Of a stretch of 64,000 nt of DNA, positions 18,785 to 27,678 are shown piece by piece; position 1 is the first letter of the stretch, and every line of letters begins with the position of its first letter. Both the position numbers and the translations under genes were made by a program. This DNA is from Acidobacteriota bacterium (GTDB taxonomy: Bacteria > Acidobacteriota > Terriglobia > Bryobacterales > Bryobacteraceae): contig JAPKZA010000498.1 of NCBI GenBank assembly GCA_026394015.1, forward strand, positions 1 through 64,000, written 5' to 3'. The notes below the pieces were generated by a model. The model was not told where the DNA came from. It worked only from the letters and a program-made list of their open reading frames with translations, and did no database searches.

Positions 18785-19261
18785 TTGAAGCGTTGGATTA
18801 CTAAGGGTCTCGTCTTGCTTGCCGTTTCCTTTGTCCCCCCCACAGAGATCAAAGCTCAGGAACTGAAAGGCTTAACGACCCTCTCCGACCGTCGGCCCCT
18901 CCGCATCAAAACGTTCTTCCGCAAGCGGGTCTGCCCCGCTCACGAGTACGCAGCGGAGTTCCTCGCCGCCTCCGACAAACAGAAACTCGACTGGAAACTC
19001 CTCCCCTCCATCGCTTTCGTCGAAAGCACCGGAGGGAAGGTCTTCTCCAATAACAATATCTTCGGCTGGGACTCGTGTCGCCACCGCTTTCCGTCCGTCA
19101 TTGCAGGCATCCACACCGTCGCCGACCATCTGGCCAACTCGCCCCTCTACCGCGGCAAGTCCATCGACGAAAAGCTGAAAACCTATAACGCGCAGCCCCA
19201 CTATCGGATCGCCGTCAAAAAAGTTATGGCGCAACTCGAAATGGAACCGATTCCTTACTAG
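18785..19261 (+). CDS. Secreted glucosaminidase/lysozyme-like protein
   Basis: 158 residues from TTG 18785. This start gives 'MKRWITKGLVLLAVSFVPPTEIKAQ', a good signal peptide, and has AGAGG upstream; the GTG at 18716 would add 23 residues with no clear role. The body, 'LPSIAFVESTGGKVFSNNNIFGWDS', then 'FPSVIAGIHTVADHLANSPLY' and 'KLKTYNAQPHYRIAVKKVM', follows the glucosaminidase/lysozyme-like fold; the Glu in 'FVEST' is the likely catalytic acid. It would cut peptidoglycan glycan strands in the periplasm. Its stop overlaps the stop of a convergent 48-aa ORF by 3 bases. Confidence 0.72.
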   Translation: MKRWITKGLVLLAVSFVPPTEIKAQELKGLTTLSDRRPLRIKTFFRKRVCPAHEYAAEFLAASDKQKLDWKLLPSIAFVESTGGKVFSNNNIFGWDSCRHRFPSVIAGIHTVADHLANSPLYRGKSIDEKLKTYNAQPHYRIAVKKVMAQLEMEPIPY

Positions 19262-19404
19262 CCCACTACGCGAATACCGTAGTAGAGCCCGCCAAACACC
19301 AGCACGCTGGCTGCCGCCACCACCAACCAAACCACCATCCGTTCGGAAGTGGAACTCGCCGACTTGGCGTCCTTCTTCATCGTCTCGTCAAGGCTATCAA
19401 ACAT
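19258..19404 (-). CDS. 48-residue single-pass membrane protein, too short for the ORF track
   Basis: The minus strand reads MFDSLDETMKKDAKSASSTS, then an Arg-Met boundary and one hydrophobic helix 'MVVWLVVAAASVLVFGGLYY', ending GIRVVG. A consensus GGGAGG lies 7 bases before the ATG, better than most genes here. The charged N-terminus followed by one helix suggests a tail-anchored-like inner-membrane microprotein. It is convergent with the glucosaminidase-like gene, stops overlapping. I know no family for it. Confidence 0.65.
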   Translation of the reverse strand: MFDSLDETMKKDAKSASSTSERMVVWLVVAAASVLVFGGLYYGIRVVG

Positions 19405-19528
19405 TGGAAACCTCCCTGTACTTTGCCTGTATGAATAAATAGGCCGTAGGAAAAACGGGAGTACCGGAGCTTCCTAAGCCGAATCTTACACCCAAATCAC
19501 CTCCCCGCAGCATCTTTATTTCACTACA
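19405..19528. other. Short divergent intergenic region
   Basis: 124 bp between the minus-strand 48-aa gene and the plus-strand M3 peptidase. It must hold both promoters; AT-rich 'TATGAATAAATAG' and 'TCTTTATTTCACTAC' are the only AT-rich blocks. No repeat or RNA structure was seen. Confidence 0.4.
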
Positions 19529-21580
19529 ATGAACCTGATGCGAACCGCGCTCCTCCTCACCCTCCTCGCCCTACCCGGCTTCTCCAATCCGCTCCTCCAA
19601 TACACCGTCCCCCTCCCCTGGGACCTGATCAAACCAGAACACATAGTCCCCGCCGTCCAGCATCATATCAAGCAAGCCGAAGCCCGGCGCCTCGCTTTCC
19701 TCGCCCAAACCGGCACCCCAACTTGGGAAAACTCCATCGTCGCCCGCGACCTCATCGCCGAAGATCTCCAACGCACCTTCTCCCTCATTACCCATCTCAA
19801 CGGCGTCAACTCCTCCGCCGCCCTCCGCAAGGAATTCAACCTCGCCCAACCCCTCGTCAACCGCTTCCAGTCTTCCCTCACTCTCGACCCCGCTATCTAC
19901 GCCCGCGTCAAAGCCTACGCCGCCACCCCCGAAGCCAAAGTCCTCACCGGCCCCCATAAACGCTATCTCGCCGTGATCCTCGATGACTATCGCCGCTCCG
20001 GCGTCTCCCTCTCCCCCGAAGCGCGCGCCAAAGTCCTCGAACTCCGCCAGGAACTCTCCAAGCTCCAAACCCAGTACGCGCAAAACTCGCTCGACAGCCT
20101 GAACTCCTTTGAACTCCTCGTTACCGACGAAGACGAACTCGCCGGCCTCCCCCTGCCCGCCAGGCAAGCCGCCGCCGCCAGCGCCAAAAGCAAGGGCTTA
20201 ACCGGCTTCCGCTTCACCCTCCAAGCCCCCAGTTACTCCCCCGTCCAGGCCTACGCCGAAAACGCAGCCCTCCGCGAAAAACTCTTCCGCGCCCAAACCT
20301 CCATCGCCTCCCGCCCCCCTTATGACAACCGCCCCCTCGTTGCCCGCACCCTCGAACTCCGCCGCCAACTCGCCAAACTCCTCGGCTACGCCAACTTCGC
20401 CGACTACCAAACCGAACTCCGCATGGCCAAAACCGGCCAGAACGTCAAGGACTTCCTCGGCGACCTCGAATCCAAAACCCGACCCTTCTTCGAAGCCGAA
20501 AAAGCGACGCTGCTGAAATCCGCCCCCGATCTCCACGGGTGGGACACCGCCTTCTACACCCAAAAACTCCGCCAGCAACGGTTCCAATTCGGCCCCGAAG
20601 AACTCCGCCCCTACTTCGAACTCGACCGCACCCTCACCGGCATGTTCGCCCTCGTCAACAAACTCTACGGCATCCGCGTCACCGAACTCAAAAACGTCCC
20701 CGTCTGGCACCCGCAAGTCCGCGCCTACCGCATCGATGACGAATCCGGCACCGCTCTCGCCACCTTCTACGCCGACTTCTTCCCCCGCGAATCCAAACGC
20801 TCCGGCGCCTGGATGAACCAGTTGTTCATCGGGGAAAATGGCACCCCCCATATCGGCCTCATCGTCACGAACGTTACCCCGCCCAACGCCGCCGGCAAGG
20901 CCCTGCTCCTCCATCGCGAAGTCTCCACCCTCTATCACGAGTTCGGCCACCTCCTCCATCTCGCCCTCTCCGCCGGGCCCCTCCGCCGCCTCAACGGCAC
21001 CTCCGTCGCCTGGGATTTCGTCGAACTCCCGTCCCAAGTCATGGAAAATTTCACCTGGGAAAAGGATGTTCTCAAATCCTTCGCCGTCCATTATGAAACC
21101 GGTGAACCCCTCCCGGACGCCCTCTTCAAGAAGATGACCGAAGCGCGCAACTTCGGCGCCGGTGCCGCCCAGATGGGCCAACTCAGCCGCGGCACCCTCG
21201 ATATCCTGCTCCATACCGACTACCAATCCAATGCCGATTACGGCACCCCCGACGCCTACGGACGCCAACTCGCCCAACGCTTCTCCGCCGCCAAAATCGA
21301 ACCCGAAGAGTGCCCCGTCTGTAACTTCTCCCACATCTTCGCCGGCGCCTATGCCGCTGGCTATTACTCCTATAAATGGGCCGAAGTCCTCGACGCCGAC
21401 GCCTTCACCAAGTTCAAATCGAACGGCGTGATCAGCCGCGAAATCGGCGACCAGTTCCGTCGCTCCGTCCTCTCCCAAGGCAACAGCCAACCTGCCGAAA
21501 CCCTCTTTGAAAACTTCATGGGTCGCAAGCCCGATCCCGGCGCTTTACTCCGCCGTAACGGCCTTGTCAAAAAGAACTGA
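19529..21580 (+). CDS. M3-family zinc oligopeptidase
   Basis: 683 residues with a signal peptide (MNLMRTALLLTLLALPGFS). The thimet-oligopeptidase signature is intact: H470-E-F-G-H474 with the third ligand E499 exactly 25 residues after the second His. 'GLIVTNVTPPNA' precedes it, and 'FSHIFAGAYAAGYYSYKWAEVLDADAF' is the C-terminal substrate-loop region conserved in M3A enzymes. It cleaves short peptides, here in the periplasm. Length matches the family (about 680). No neighbour clearly shares its pathway; a TonB receptor follows at 43 bp and could deliver peptides. Confidence 0.92.
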   Translation: MNLMRTALLLTLLALPGFSNPLLQYTVPLPWDLIKPEHIVPAVQHHIKQAEARRLAFLAQTGTPTWENSIVARDLIAEDLQRTFSLITHLNGVNSSAALRKEFNLAQPLVNRFQSSLTLDPAIYARVKAYAATPEAKVLTGPHKRYLAVILDDYRRSGVSLSPEARAKVLELRQELSKLQTQYAQNSLDSLNSFELLVTDEDELAGLPLPARQAAAASAKSKGLTGFRFTLQAPSYSPVQAYAENAALREKLFRAQTSIASRPPYDNRPLVARTLELRRQLAKLLGYANFADYQTELRMAKTGQNVKDFLGDLESKTRPFFEAEKATLLKSAPDLHGWDTAFYTQKLRQQRFQFGPEELRPYFELDRTLTGMFALVNKLYGIRVTELKNVPVWHPQVRAYRIDDESGTALATFYADFFPRESKRSGAWMNQLFIGENGTPHIGLIVTNVTPPNAAGKALLLHREVSTLYHEFGHLLHLALSAGPLRRLNGTSVAWDFVELPSQVMENFTWEKDVLKSFAVHYETGEPLPDALFKKMTEARNFGAGAAQMGQLSRGTLDILLHTDYQSNADYGTPDAYGRQLAQRFSAAKIEPEECPVCNFSHIFAGAYAAGYYSYKWAEVLDADAFTKFKSNGVISREIGDQFRRSVLSQGNSQPAETLFENFMGRKPDPGALLRRNGLVKKN

Positions 21581-21622
21581 TATCCTATCTTCAAATTGGT
21601 TCGTAACAGAGGTCTAGGATTC

Positions 21623-24600
21623 ATGCGTCAAGTTATCGCATTCGCCACGTTGTGCTCCCTCGCGCTTTTTGCGCAGGAATATCGTTCCACCCTCGCCGGG
21701 CAGGTCTCGGACCCCCAGGGCGCCGCCGTCTCTGGCTCCAAGCTTCGCCTGCGCGAACTTTCCACCAACACGGCCTACGAAGCCATCGCCGCCGCGGACG
21801 GCACCTTCTCGCTTCCCTTTGTCCCCCCTGGTGACTACGAACTGACCGCGGAAGCCAACGGCTTCAAGAAGTACGTCCAGTCCGGCATCCGCATCGGCAC
21901 CAACCAGCGCCTCACCCAAAACGTCACCCTCAGCCTCGGCGCCATTACTGAAAGCATCACCGTCAATGCCGACGTTTCCCTGCTCAACACCGCCTCCGCC
22001 TCGGTCGGCCAGGTCATCTCCACCGCCCAACTCGAGTCGATGCCCATGAACGGGCGCACCCCGCTCTCGCTCGCCCAACTCGCCTTCGGCGTCGTCCCCG
22101 CCTCCGACCCCCGCTTCACCCGGCCCTTCGATAACGGCGGCCCCGCCGGCTTCTCAATGGGCGGCGGCCAGGGCCAGTCCAACGAACTCCTCCTCGACGG
22201 CGCGCCCGACATGACGCGCAATCGCCGCGTCGCCTACAACCCGCCCGCCGACTCGGTCGCCGAAGTCAAAGTCGAAGTGTTCCAGTCCGACGCCGCCTAC
22301 GGCAACACTGGCGGAGGCACCGTCAACGTCGTCATGAAGGGCGGCGCCAACGACTTCCACGGCACCCTCTATCTCTTCAATCAAGTCTCCGCTCTCAAGG
22401 CCACCCAGTTCTTCACCAACGCCGCCAGCCAGAAAAAGGCCGTCACCCGCTTCAATCAGTACGGGCTCACCGCCTCCGGCCCCGTCATGTTCCCCAAGCT
22501 CTTCAACGGCAAGAACAAAGCCTTCTGGTACTTCGCCTACGAAGGCATCAAACAGTCCGAACCGGAACCGACGTTTTCTACCGTTGCCACCGAAGCCCAG
22601 CGCGGCGGCAACCTCTCTGGACTGCTTGGCGTCAGCGCGAACTATCAGGTCTACGACCCCCTCACCGGAGTCCGCGAAGGCGCCCGCGTCCGTCGCCAGC
22701 CTTTCGCTAATAACATCATCCCCGCCAACCGCATCAACCCCGTCTCCCGGAACATCTTCGGCCTCATCCCCACCCCGAATACCACTGGTGCTCTCGACGG
22801 CAACAACAACTACTTCAACAACGCCATCCGCTCCGATACCTTCTTCTCCTACCTCGGACGCCTCGATATCAACGCCTCCGACAAACACAAGTTCTTCTTC
22901 TCCTACCGGCTCAACGACCGCGTTGAAGACCGCGGCCGCCGCTTCGGCACCAACGTCAACGGGAACTACCTCTCCCGGGTGAACAACGGTGCCACCTTTG
23001 ACGACGTCTACACCCTCTCACCCTCGCTCCTCCTCAACACCCGCTTGAACTGGACCCGTTTCACCGAAGGCAACACCCGTCCTCACGACGGCTTCGATTT
23101 CCTCTCCCTCGGCTTCCCCGCTAACATGGGTGCGGCCAGCGCCAAACGCGTCATCCCCTTCATTGACTTCTCCAACTTCACCGACGTCGGAGACTCCGGC
23201 GGCGACCGGACCCCCTTCGATAGCTTCCAACTCTTCACGACCCTGACCAAGATCACCGGCAAACACTCCCTCAAAACTGGCATCGATATCCGCCAGCAGC
23301 GCGAAAGCTCGAATGGCTTCGGCAACTCCTCCGGTCGGTTTGTCTTTAATAATTCCTACACCCGCGGCCCCCTCGATAACTCCCCCGGCGCTCCGCTCGG
23401 TCAGGATCTCGCCAGCTTCCTCCTCGGCGTCGTCGGCCCGGACGGCAATAGTAACTTCGACGTTAACGCCTCGCGCACCCAGCAAGCCAAATATGTCTCC
23501 ACGTTCTTGCAGGACGATTGGCGGGTTCGCTCTAACTTGACCATCAACCTGGGCGTCCGCTATGAGATCGAAACCGGTACCACCGAACGCTTCAATCGCA
23601 CGACCATCGGCTTCGACCCTACCGCCGTCAACTCCAGTACCGCCGCTGCTCGCGCCGCGTATGCGCTCGCCCCGAACGCCGCGCTCCCAGCCTCCGGCTT
23701 CAATCCCACCGGCGGTGTCCTGTTCGCCACGCCCAGCCGGAACTCGATCTATAACCCGCCTAACACCTCCATCAGCCCCCGCTTCGGCTTCGCCTGGACC
23801 CCGTCCAAAATCGGTGGCAAAACCGTCCTCCGCGGCGGTGCCGGGGCGTTCTTCTCGACCTATGGCCCCACCGGCGTCCTGCAACCCGGCCTCAGCCAAC
23901 GCACCCTCGTTCCCGCCCACGACAACGGCGACCTCAGCATCCCCACGGCCTACATCAACAACCCCTTCCCCCGCGGAATCCTGCAGCCCGTTGGCTCTTC
24001 ACTCGGCGTCAACACCTTCCTAGGCCAGAACGTCAGCTACATCGAAAATAAACTCGCCCAACCCATCACCTGGCGTTGGAGCTTGAACATCCAGCGCGAA
24101 CTCGGCAAGAGCATCCTCCTCGAATTCGGCTACATCGGCAGCGCCGCCAGTCGCCTCGTTGAAGGCCGCGACCTCAACTTCATCCCCCTCGGCAACCTTT
24201 CGACCACCGGCGCCCGCGACCAGGCCAATATCGATCGTGTTCGTGCGAACGTCCCCAACCCCTTCGCCGGGCTTCTCCCTGGCACGAATATTAACGGTGG
24301 CAGCATCGGGCTTGAGCAGCTTCTCCGCCCCTATCCCCAATTCGCTGGCGGCAACGGCGTCCGCGTCGAAGGCCAGAACAACGGCAGTTCCATCTTCCAC
24401 ATGTTCCAAGCCCAGCTCCAGAAACGGTTTACTAATGGGGTCAGCTTTATGACGAACGTCCAGCGTTCGAAGCTCATCGAAGCCACCGACCGCCTCAACG
24501 CCGCCGACCCCTTCTTACAACGCCGCATCGCCGACGAAGACCGTCCCTTCCGCTTTGTCTTCTCCGGCAGCTACGAACTGCCGTTCGGCAAGGGCAAGTC

Positions 24601-25069
24601 GATGGCGACGAACGCCAACCGCTTCGTTGATGCCGTCATCGGCGGCTGGCAGCTCAATACCATTTACACGAACCAAGCCGGTCCGCCCGTCGAGTGGGGT
24701 AATGTGATTTACAACGGCGGCAATCTGAATTGGAACCGGCATCCCACCGATGGGGCGCTGGTTGCCTTTGATCGGACCCGGTTCAATACCAACAACCAGC
24801 AGCAGCTCGACCTGAATCGCCGCAACTTCAACACCCGTTTCAGCACGTACCGCGCCGATACGATCAACAACGTGGATATGTCGGTTCTCAAGAACTTCAA
24901 GCTGTTTGAACGGTTCCAAGCCCAGCTCCGCGGCGAGGCTTTTAACTTACTCAATCGCGCCTCGTTCAACGGACCTGATCTCGGCCCGACCAGCGCAAAC
25001 TTCGGCCGCATCACGAGCCAAGCGAATCTCAATCGAGCCATCCAGCTAGCCATCCGCATTAAGTGGTAG
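21623..25069 (+). CDS. Oar-like TonB-dependent receptor
   Basis: 1148 residues from ATG 21623, giving the signal peptide MRQVIAFATLCSLALFAQ; the upstream TTG at 21596 is unlikely. Residues about 20-105 are the carboxypeptidase-regulatory domain ('STLAGQVSDPQGAAVSGSKL', 'GTFSLPFVPPGDYELTAEANGF'). A plug-like region follows ('SMPMNGRTPLSLAQLAFGV', 'GGGQGQSNELLLDGAPD'), then a long barrel ('NNGATFDDVYTLSPSLLLNTRLNWTRF', 'FLQDDWRVRSNLTINLGVRYEIE'), closing 'LNRAIQLAIRIKW'. Probable outer-membrane importer; substrate unknown. The next gene starts inside its stop codon region. Confidence 0.9.
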   Translation: MRQVIAFATLCSLALFAQEYRSTLAGQVSDPQGAAVSGSKLRLRELSTNTAYEAIAAADGTFSLPFVPPGDYELTAEANGFKKYVQSGIRIGTNQRLTQNVTLSLGAITESITVNADVSLLNTASASVGQVISTAQLESMPMNGRTPLSLAQLAFGVVPASDPRFTRPFDNGGPAGFSMGGGQGQSNELLLDGAPDMTRNRRVAYNPPADSVAEVKVEVFQSDAAYGNTGGGTVNVVMKGGANDFHGTLYLFNQVSALKATQFFTNAASQKKAVTRFNQYGLTASGPVMFPKLFNGKNKAFWYFAYEGIKQSEPEPTFSTVATEAQRGGNLSGLLGVSANYQVYDPLTGVREGARVRRQPFANNIIPANRINPVSRNIFGLIPTPNTTGALDGNNNYFNNAIRSDTFFSYLGRLDINASDKHKFFFSYRLNDRVEDRGRRFGTNVNGNYLSRVNNGATFDDVYTLSPSLLLNTRLNWTRFTEGNTRPHDGFDFLSLGFPANMGAASAKRVIPFIDFSNFTDVGDSGGDRTPFDSFQLFTTLTKITGKHSLKTGIDIRQQRESSNGFGNSSGRFVFNNSYTRGPLDNSPGAPLGQDLASFLLGVVGPDGNSNFDVNASRTQQAKYVSTFLQDDWRVRSNLTINLGVRYEIETGTTERFNRTTIGFDPTAVNSSTAAARAAYALAPNAALPASGFNPTGGVLFATPSRNSIYNPPNTSISPRFGFAWTPSKIGGKTVLRGGAGAFFSTYGPTGVLQPGLSQRTLVPAHDNGDLSIPTAYINNPFPRGILQPVGSSLGVNTFLGQNVSYIENKLAQPITWRWSLNIQRELGKSILLEFGYIGSAASRLVEGRDLNFIPLGNLSTTGARDQANIDRVRANVPNPFAGLLPGTNINGGSIGLEQLLRPYPQFAGGNGVRVEGQNNGSSIFHMFQAQLQKRFTNGVSFMTNVQRSKLIEATDRLNAADPFLQRRIADEDRPFRFVFSGSYELPFGKGKSMATNANRFVDAVIGGWQLNTIYTNQAGPPVEWGNVIYNGGNLNWNRHPTDGALVAFDRTRFNTNNQQQLDLNRRNFNTRFSTYRADTINNVDMSVLKNFKLFERFQAQLRGEAFNLLNRASFNGPDLGPTSANFGRITSQANLNRAIQLAIRIKW

Positions 25070-25680
25070 CGGATCTCATCATCATTCCAGGCGGAGGGCT
25101 GCTGGCCGACGGCAGCCTCCCGCCGTGGACCGTCGCCCGTCTGGAGGCGGCTTTGACCCTGCGGGCGGTCGAGCCGATTCTAACCCTCAGTGCCGGCTCC
25201 CCCCACAAACCCGGCAATACGATTTCCGAGGCGAAGGCCGCCACGGCTTACTTACTCGGTAAAGGCGTGGCCCCCACCGACTTACTCGAAGAGAATCTCT
25301 CCCTCGATACGATCGGCAATGCGCTTTTTGCCCGCCTGCTGCACACGAGCCCGCGTGGTTACCGTCGCCTCCACGTAATCACATCCCAGTTCCACTTACC
25401 CCGCACCCAAGCCTGTTTTGACTGGATCTTTTCTGCCGAAGGCCCCGACGCGGGCTACGTTCTCACCTACCAAGCCTCCCCGGACGTCGGCCTGGCCCCG
25501 GCCGCCGTAGCGGCCCGCCAGGCGAAGGAAAGAGCCGCCATTGACCTCCGAGCCCCCGAGCGCGCCCGGCTCCGGACTCTAGCCGCCATCCACGAATGGC
25601 TCTTCACTCACCACGCAGCCTACGCCGTCGGCCTCCGGCCCACCCCGGTCACCGACCCCCTACTCCTAGCCTCCTACTAG
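25063..25680 (+). CDS. YdcF/DUF218-family protein
   Basis: 205 residues from GTG 25063, overlapping the TonB receptor stop by 7 bases. 'DLIIIPGGGLLADGSLPPWTVARLEAAL' and 'PILTLSAGSPHKPGNTISEAKAATAYLL' are the DUF218 (ElyC/SanA/YdcF) Rossmann-like core. 'NTISEA' corresponds to the conserved 'ES' helix and 'HVITSQFHLPRTQACFDWIF' to the conserved His segment. Without a membrane helix it is a soluble YdcF-type member. Family members bind S-adenosylmethionine or act in envelope precursor metabolism; the reaction is unsettled. Confidence 0.8.
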   Translation: MVADLIIIPGGGLLADGSLPPWTVARLEAALTLRAVEPILTLSAGSPHKPGNTISEAKAATAYLLGKGVAPTDLLEENLSLDTIGNALFARLLHTSPRGYRRLHVITSQFHLPRTQACFDWIFSAEGPDAGYVLTYQASPDVGLAPAAVAARQAKERAAIDLRAPERARLRTLAAIHEWLFTHHAAYAVGLRPTPVTDPLLLASY

Positions 25681-25728
25681 CCACGATCACATCCTCCCGT
25701 GCCCCCAATGTGATAGCATCTCCCTAAA

Positions 25729-27678
25729 ATGAAGGGATTGTTACTTTTCGCCCTGCCGCTCTCCCTCGCCCTGGGTGCCGACCCCGTCCAGCATCGCCTT
25801 CCCATCGCCGCCGCCATCTATCCCATGGGCGCGCAACCCGGCTCCACTTTCGAAGCCGAGATCCTGGGCGAGCACCTCGACCGCGCCCAGTCCATTCTCT
25901 TCCATCAGCCTGGCGCCTCCGCCGAAATCCTCTCCGTCCAACCCACCCTCCTCCGCCTCCGCGTCAACGTCGCTAAAACCGCCGCCTACGGCCAACACCC
26001 CTTCCACGTCGTCACCCCCCGCGGCGCGAGTGGCCCGCTCCTGCTCCGTGTCAATGACCAACCCCGCGTCCTCGAAAACGAACCCAACTCAATCGCCTCC
26101 CAAGCTAATCTCGTCCCTATCCCCGCCACCGTCATGGGCCGCCTCAACGTCGACGGAGACTTCGACTTCTTCAAATTCCGCGTCGAAAAAGGCTCCCGCT
26201 GGATCTTTGACCTCCGCTCCTCCCGCAACGGCAACAGCCTCGACGCCGCTATCTTTCTCCTCCACGCCAATGGCGCCAAAATCGACTACAACGAAGAACG
26301 CTTCATCTGGGACCCCTTCCTCTCCCACCAGTTCGCCGAAGCCGGCGAATACATCCTCGTCGTCCAACCTACCCACGTCCGGCTCGATCCTTCGTTCGCC
26401 TACGAACTCGATATCCGCCAAGCTCCCCATCTTGATACCGTCTCCCCCCTCGTCATTCCTCCCGGCCTCGACCAGGAAGTGACTCTCCTCGGCGAAGGTC
26501 TCTCCGGCGAAGCCCGCCTGGAAGGGGCGCCAGGAACCGTCCTTTCCATGGAGGGCAACTCCGCCCGCGTCCGCCTTCGGGTCCCCGCCAATACGCCGGA
26601 CGGTCCCGTCGAACTCACCCTCCTCACCCCCGGTGGCCGATCCAACTCCATCGAACTCCTCGTCGATTCCACGCCCCGCCACTCCGGTGGAGACCGCATC
26701 TCGCCCCCCACCTCCATCACCGGCGTTGCCAAATACCGCCAACCCGACCTCTACCGCTTCACCGCCCAGGCCGGCCAAACCTTGGTCTTTGAAGTTCGCG
26801 GCCAACGGTTCGGCTCGCCCGTCGATCTCACGATGCGCCTTCTCGATTCCGTCGGCAAGCAGGTCGCGCTGAACGACGATTTCACCTTCGTCGGCGGCAA
26901 GTTCTACCAGCGCGATCCCCGCATCCTACACACCTTCAAGGAGGCTGGCGAATACGCCGTCGAACTCCGGAACGTCGTCCAAGTCGTCGGCGAACGCTCC
27001 CCCTACCAACTCCTCGTCCGGCCCCCCAAGCCCTCCTACACGCTCCAACTCTCAAACGAACGCCCCCACGTCTATCCCGGTGGCGAATCGCCATGGAAGG
27101 TCTCTGCCCAGCGCCTCGACGGCCACAACGATCCCATCGCGCTCACCCTCTCCGGCCTCCCCGCCGGCATCACCGCCGATCCGGTCACCATCCCCGCCGG
27201 CAAGGACGAAGCGGCCTTTCTCCTGCGTGCTACCGGCAAACCCGGCACCGCTGGATTCGTTACGGTCAAAAGCGATCGCCAAAACGCTTGGCGATCGGTC
27301 CGCGTCAGTAGCGGCGGCGGGGAAGGCGCGGCTTTCACCCGCCTCGACCAAGCCCTCCTCTCGATCAGCGAAAAGCCCAACTTCTCCCTCGAAGCGCAGG
27401 CCACAAACGTCAATATCCCCCGGGGCGGTTCGGCTGTTATCCCGGTCGCCATCCGTCGAGAAAATGGCTTTGTCACCCCCATCGCCTTCGCCGCCGAAAA
27501 CCTTCCGCCCGGCGTAACCCTTGAAGCCGTCAGCGCCCCCGGCGACTCGAACGTCGTCCAACTGAAGATCACCGCCGCGCCAGACGCTACGCTCGGACGA
27601 GCCCCCCGCGTCGCCATCCTCGGCTCTGCCGCCGGGGAATCCCACGAAGCTCCTAAAATCACTGTGCAGGTCGATTAA
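25729..27678 (+). CDS. Secreted protein with repeated pre-peptidase C-terminal (PPC)-like domains
   Basis: 649 residues with signal peptide MKGLLLFALPLSLALGA. The N-terminal part 'YPMGAQPGSTFEAEILGEHLDRAQSILF' is an IPT/TIG-like Ig domain. PPC-like domains follow at about 115-225 ('GRLNVDGDFDFFKFRVEKGSRWIFDLRS') and 325-430 ('YRFTAQAGQTLVFEVRGQRFGSPVDLTMRLLD'). The remainder is beta-sandwich. These proteins commonly stand before DUF1549/DUF1553 genes in Planctomycetes and Acidobacteria, as here; its TAA stop overlaps the next ATG (TAATG). It probably binds surface or polymeric ligands for the adjacent complex. Confidence 0.8.
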   Translation: MKGLLLFALPLSLALGADPVQHRLPIAAAIYPMGAQPGSTFEAEILGEHLDRAQSILFHQPGASAEILSVQPTLLRLRVNVAKTAAYGQHPFHVVTPRGASGPLLLRVNDQPRVLENEPNSIASQANLVPIPATVMGRLNVDGDFDFFKFRVEKGSRWIFDLRSSRNGNSLDAAIFLLHANGAKIDYNEERFIWDPFLSHQFAEAGEYILVVQPTHVRLDPSFAYELDIRQAPHLDTVSPLVIPPGLDQEVTLLGEGLSGEARLEGAPGTVLSMEGNSARVRLRVPANTPDGPVELTLLTPGGRSNSIELLVDSTPRHSGGDRISPPTSITGVAKYRQPDLYRFTAQAGQTLVFEVRGQRFGSPVDLTMRLLDSVGKQVALNDDFTFVGGKFYQRDPRILHTFKEAGEYAVELRNVVQVVGERSPYQLLVRPPKPSYTLQLSNERPHVYPGGESPWKVSAQRLDGHNDPIALTLSGLPAGITADPVTIPAGKDEAAFLLRATGKPGTAGFVTVKSDRQNAWRSVRVSSGGGEGAAFTRLDQALLSISEKPNFSLEAQATNVNIPRGGSAVIPVAIRRENGFVTPIAFAAENLPPGVTLEAVSAPGDSNVVQLKITAAPDATLGRAPRVAILGSAAGESHEAPKITVQVD

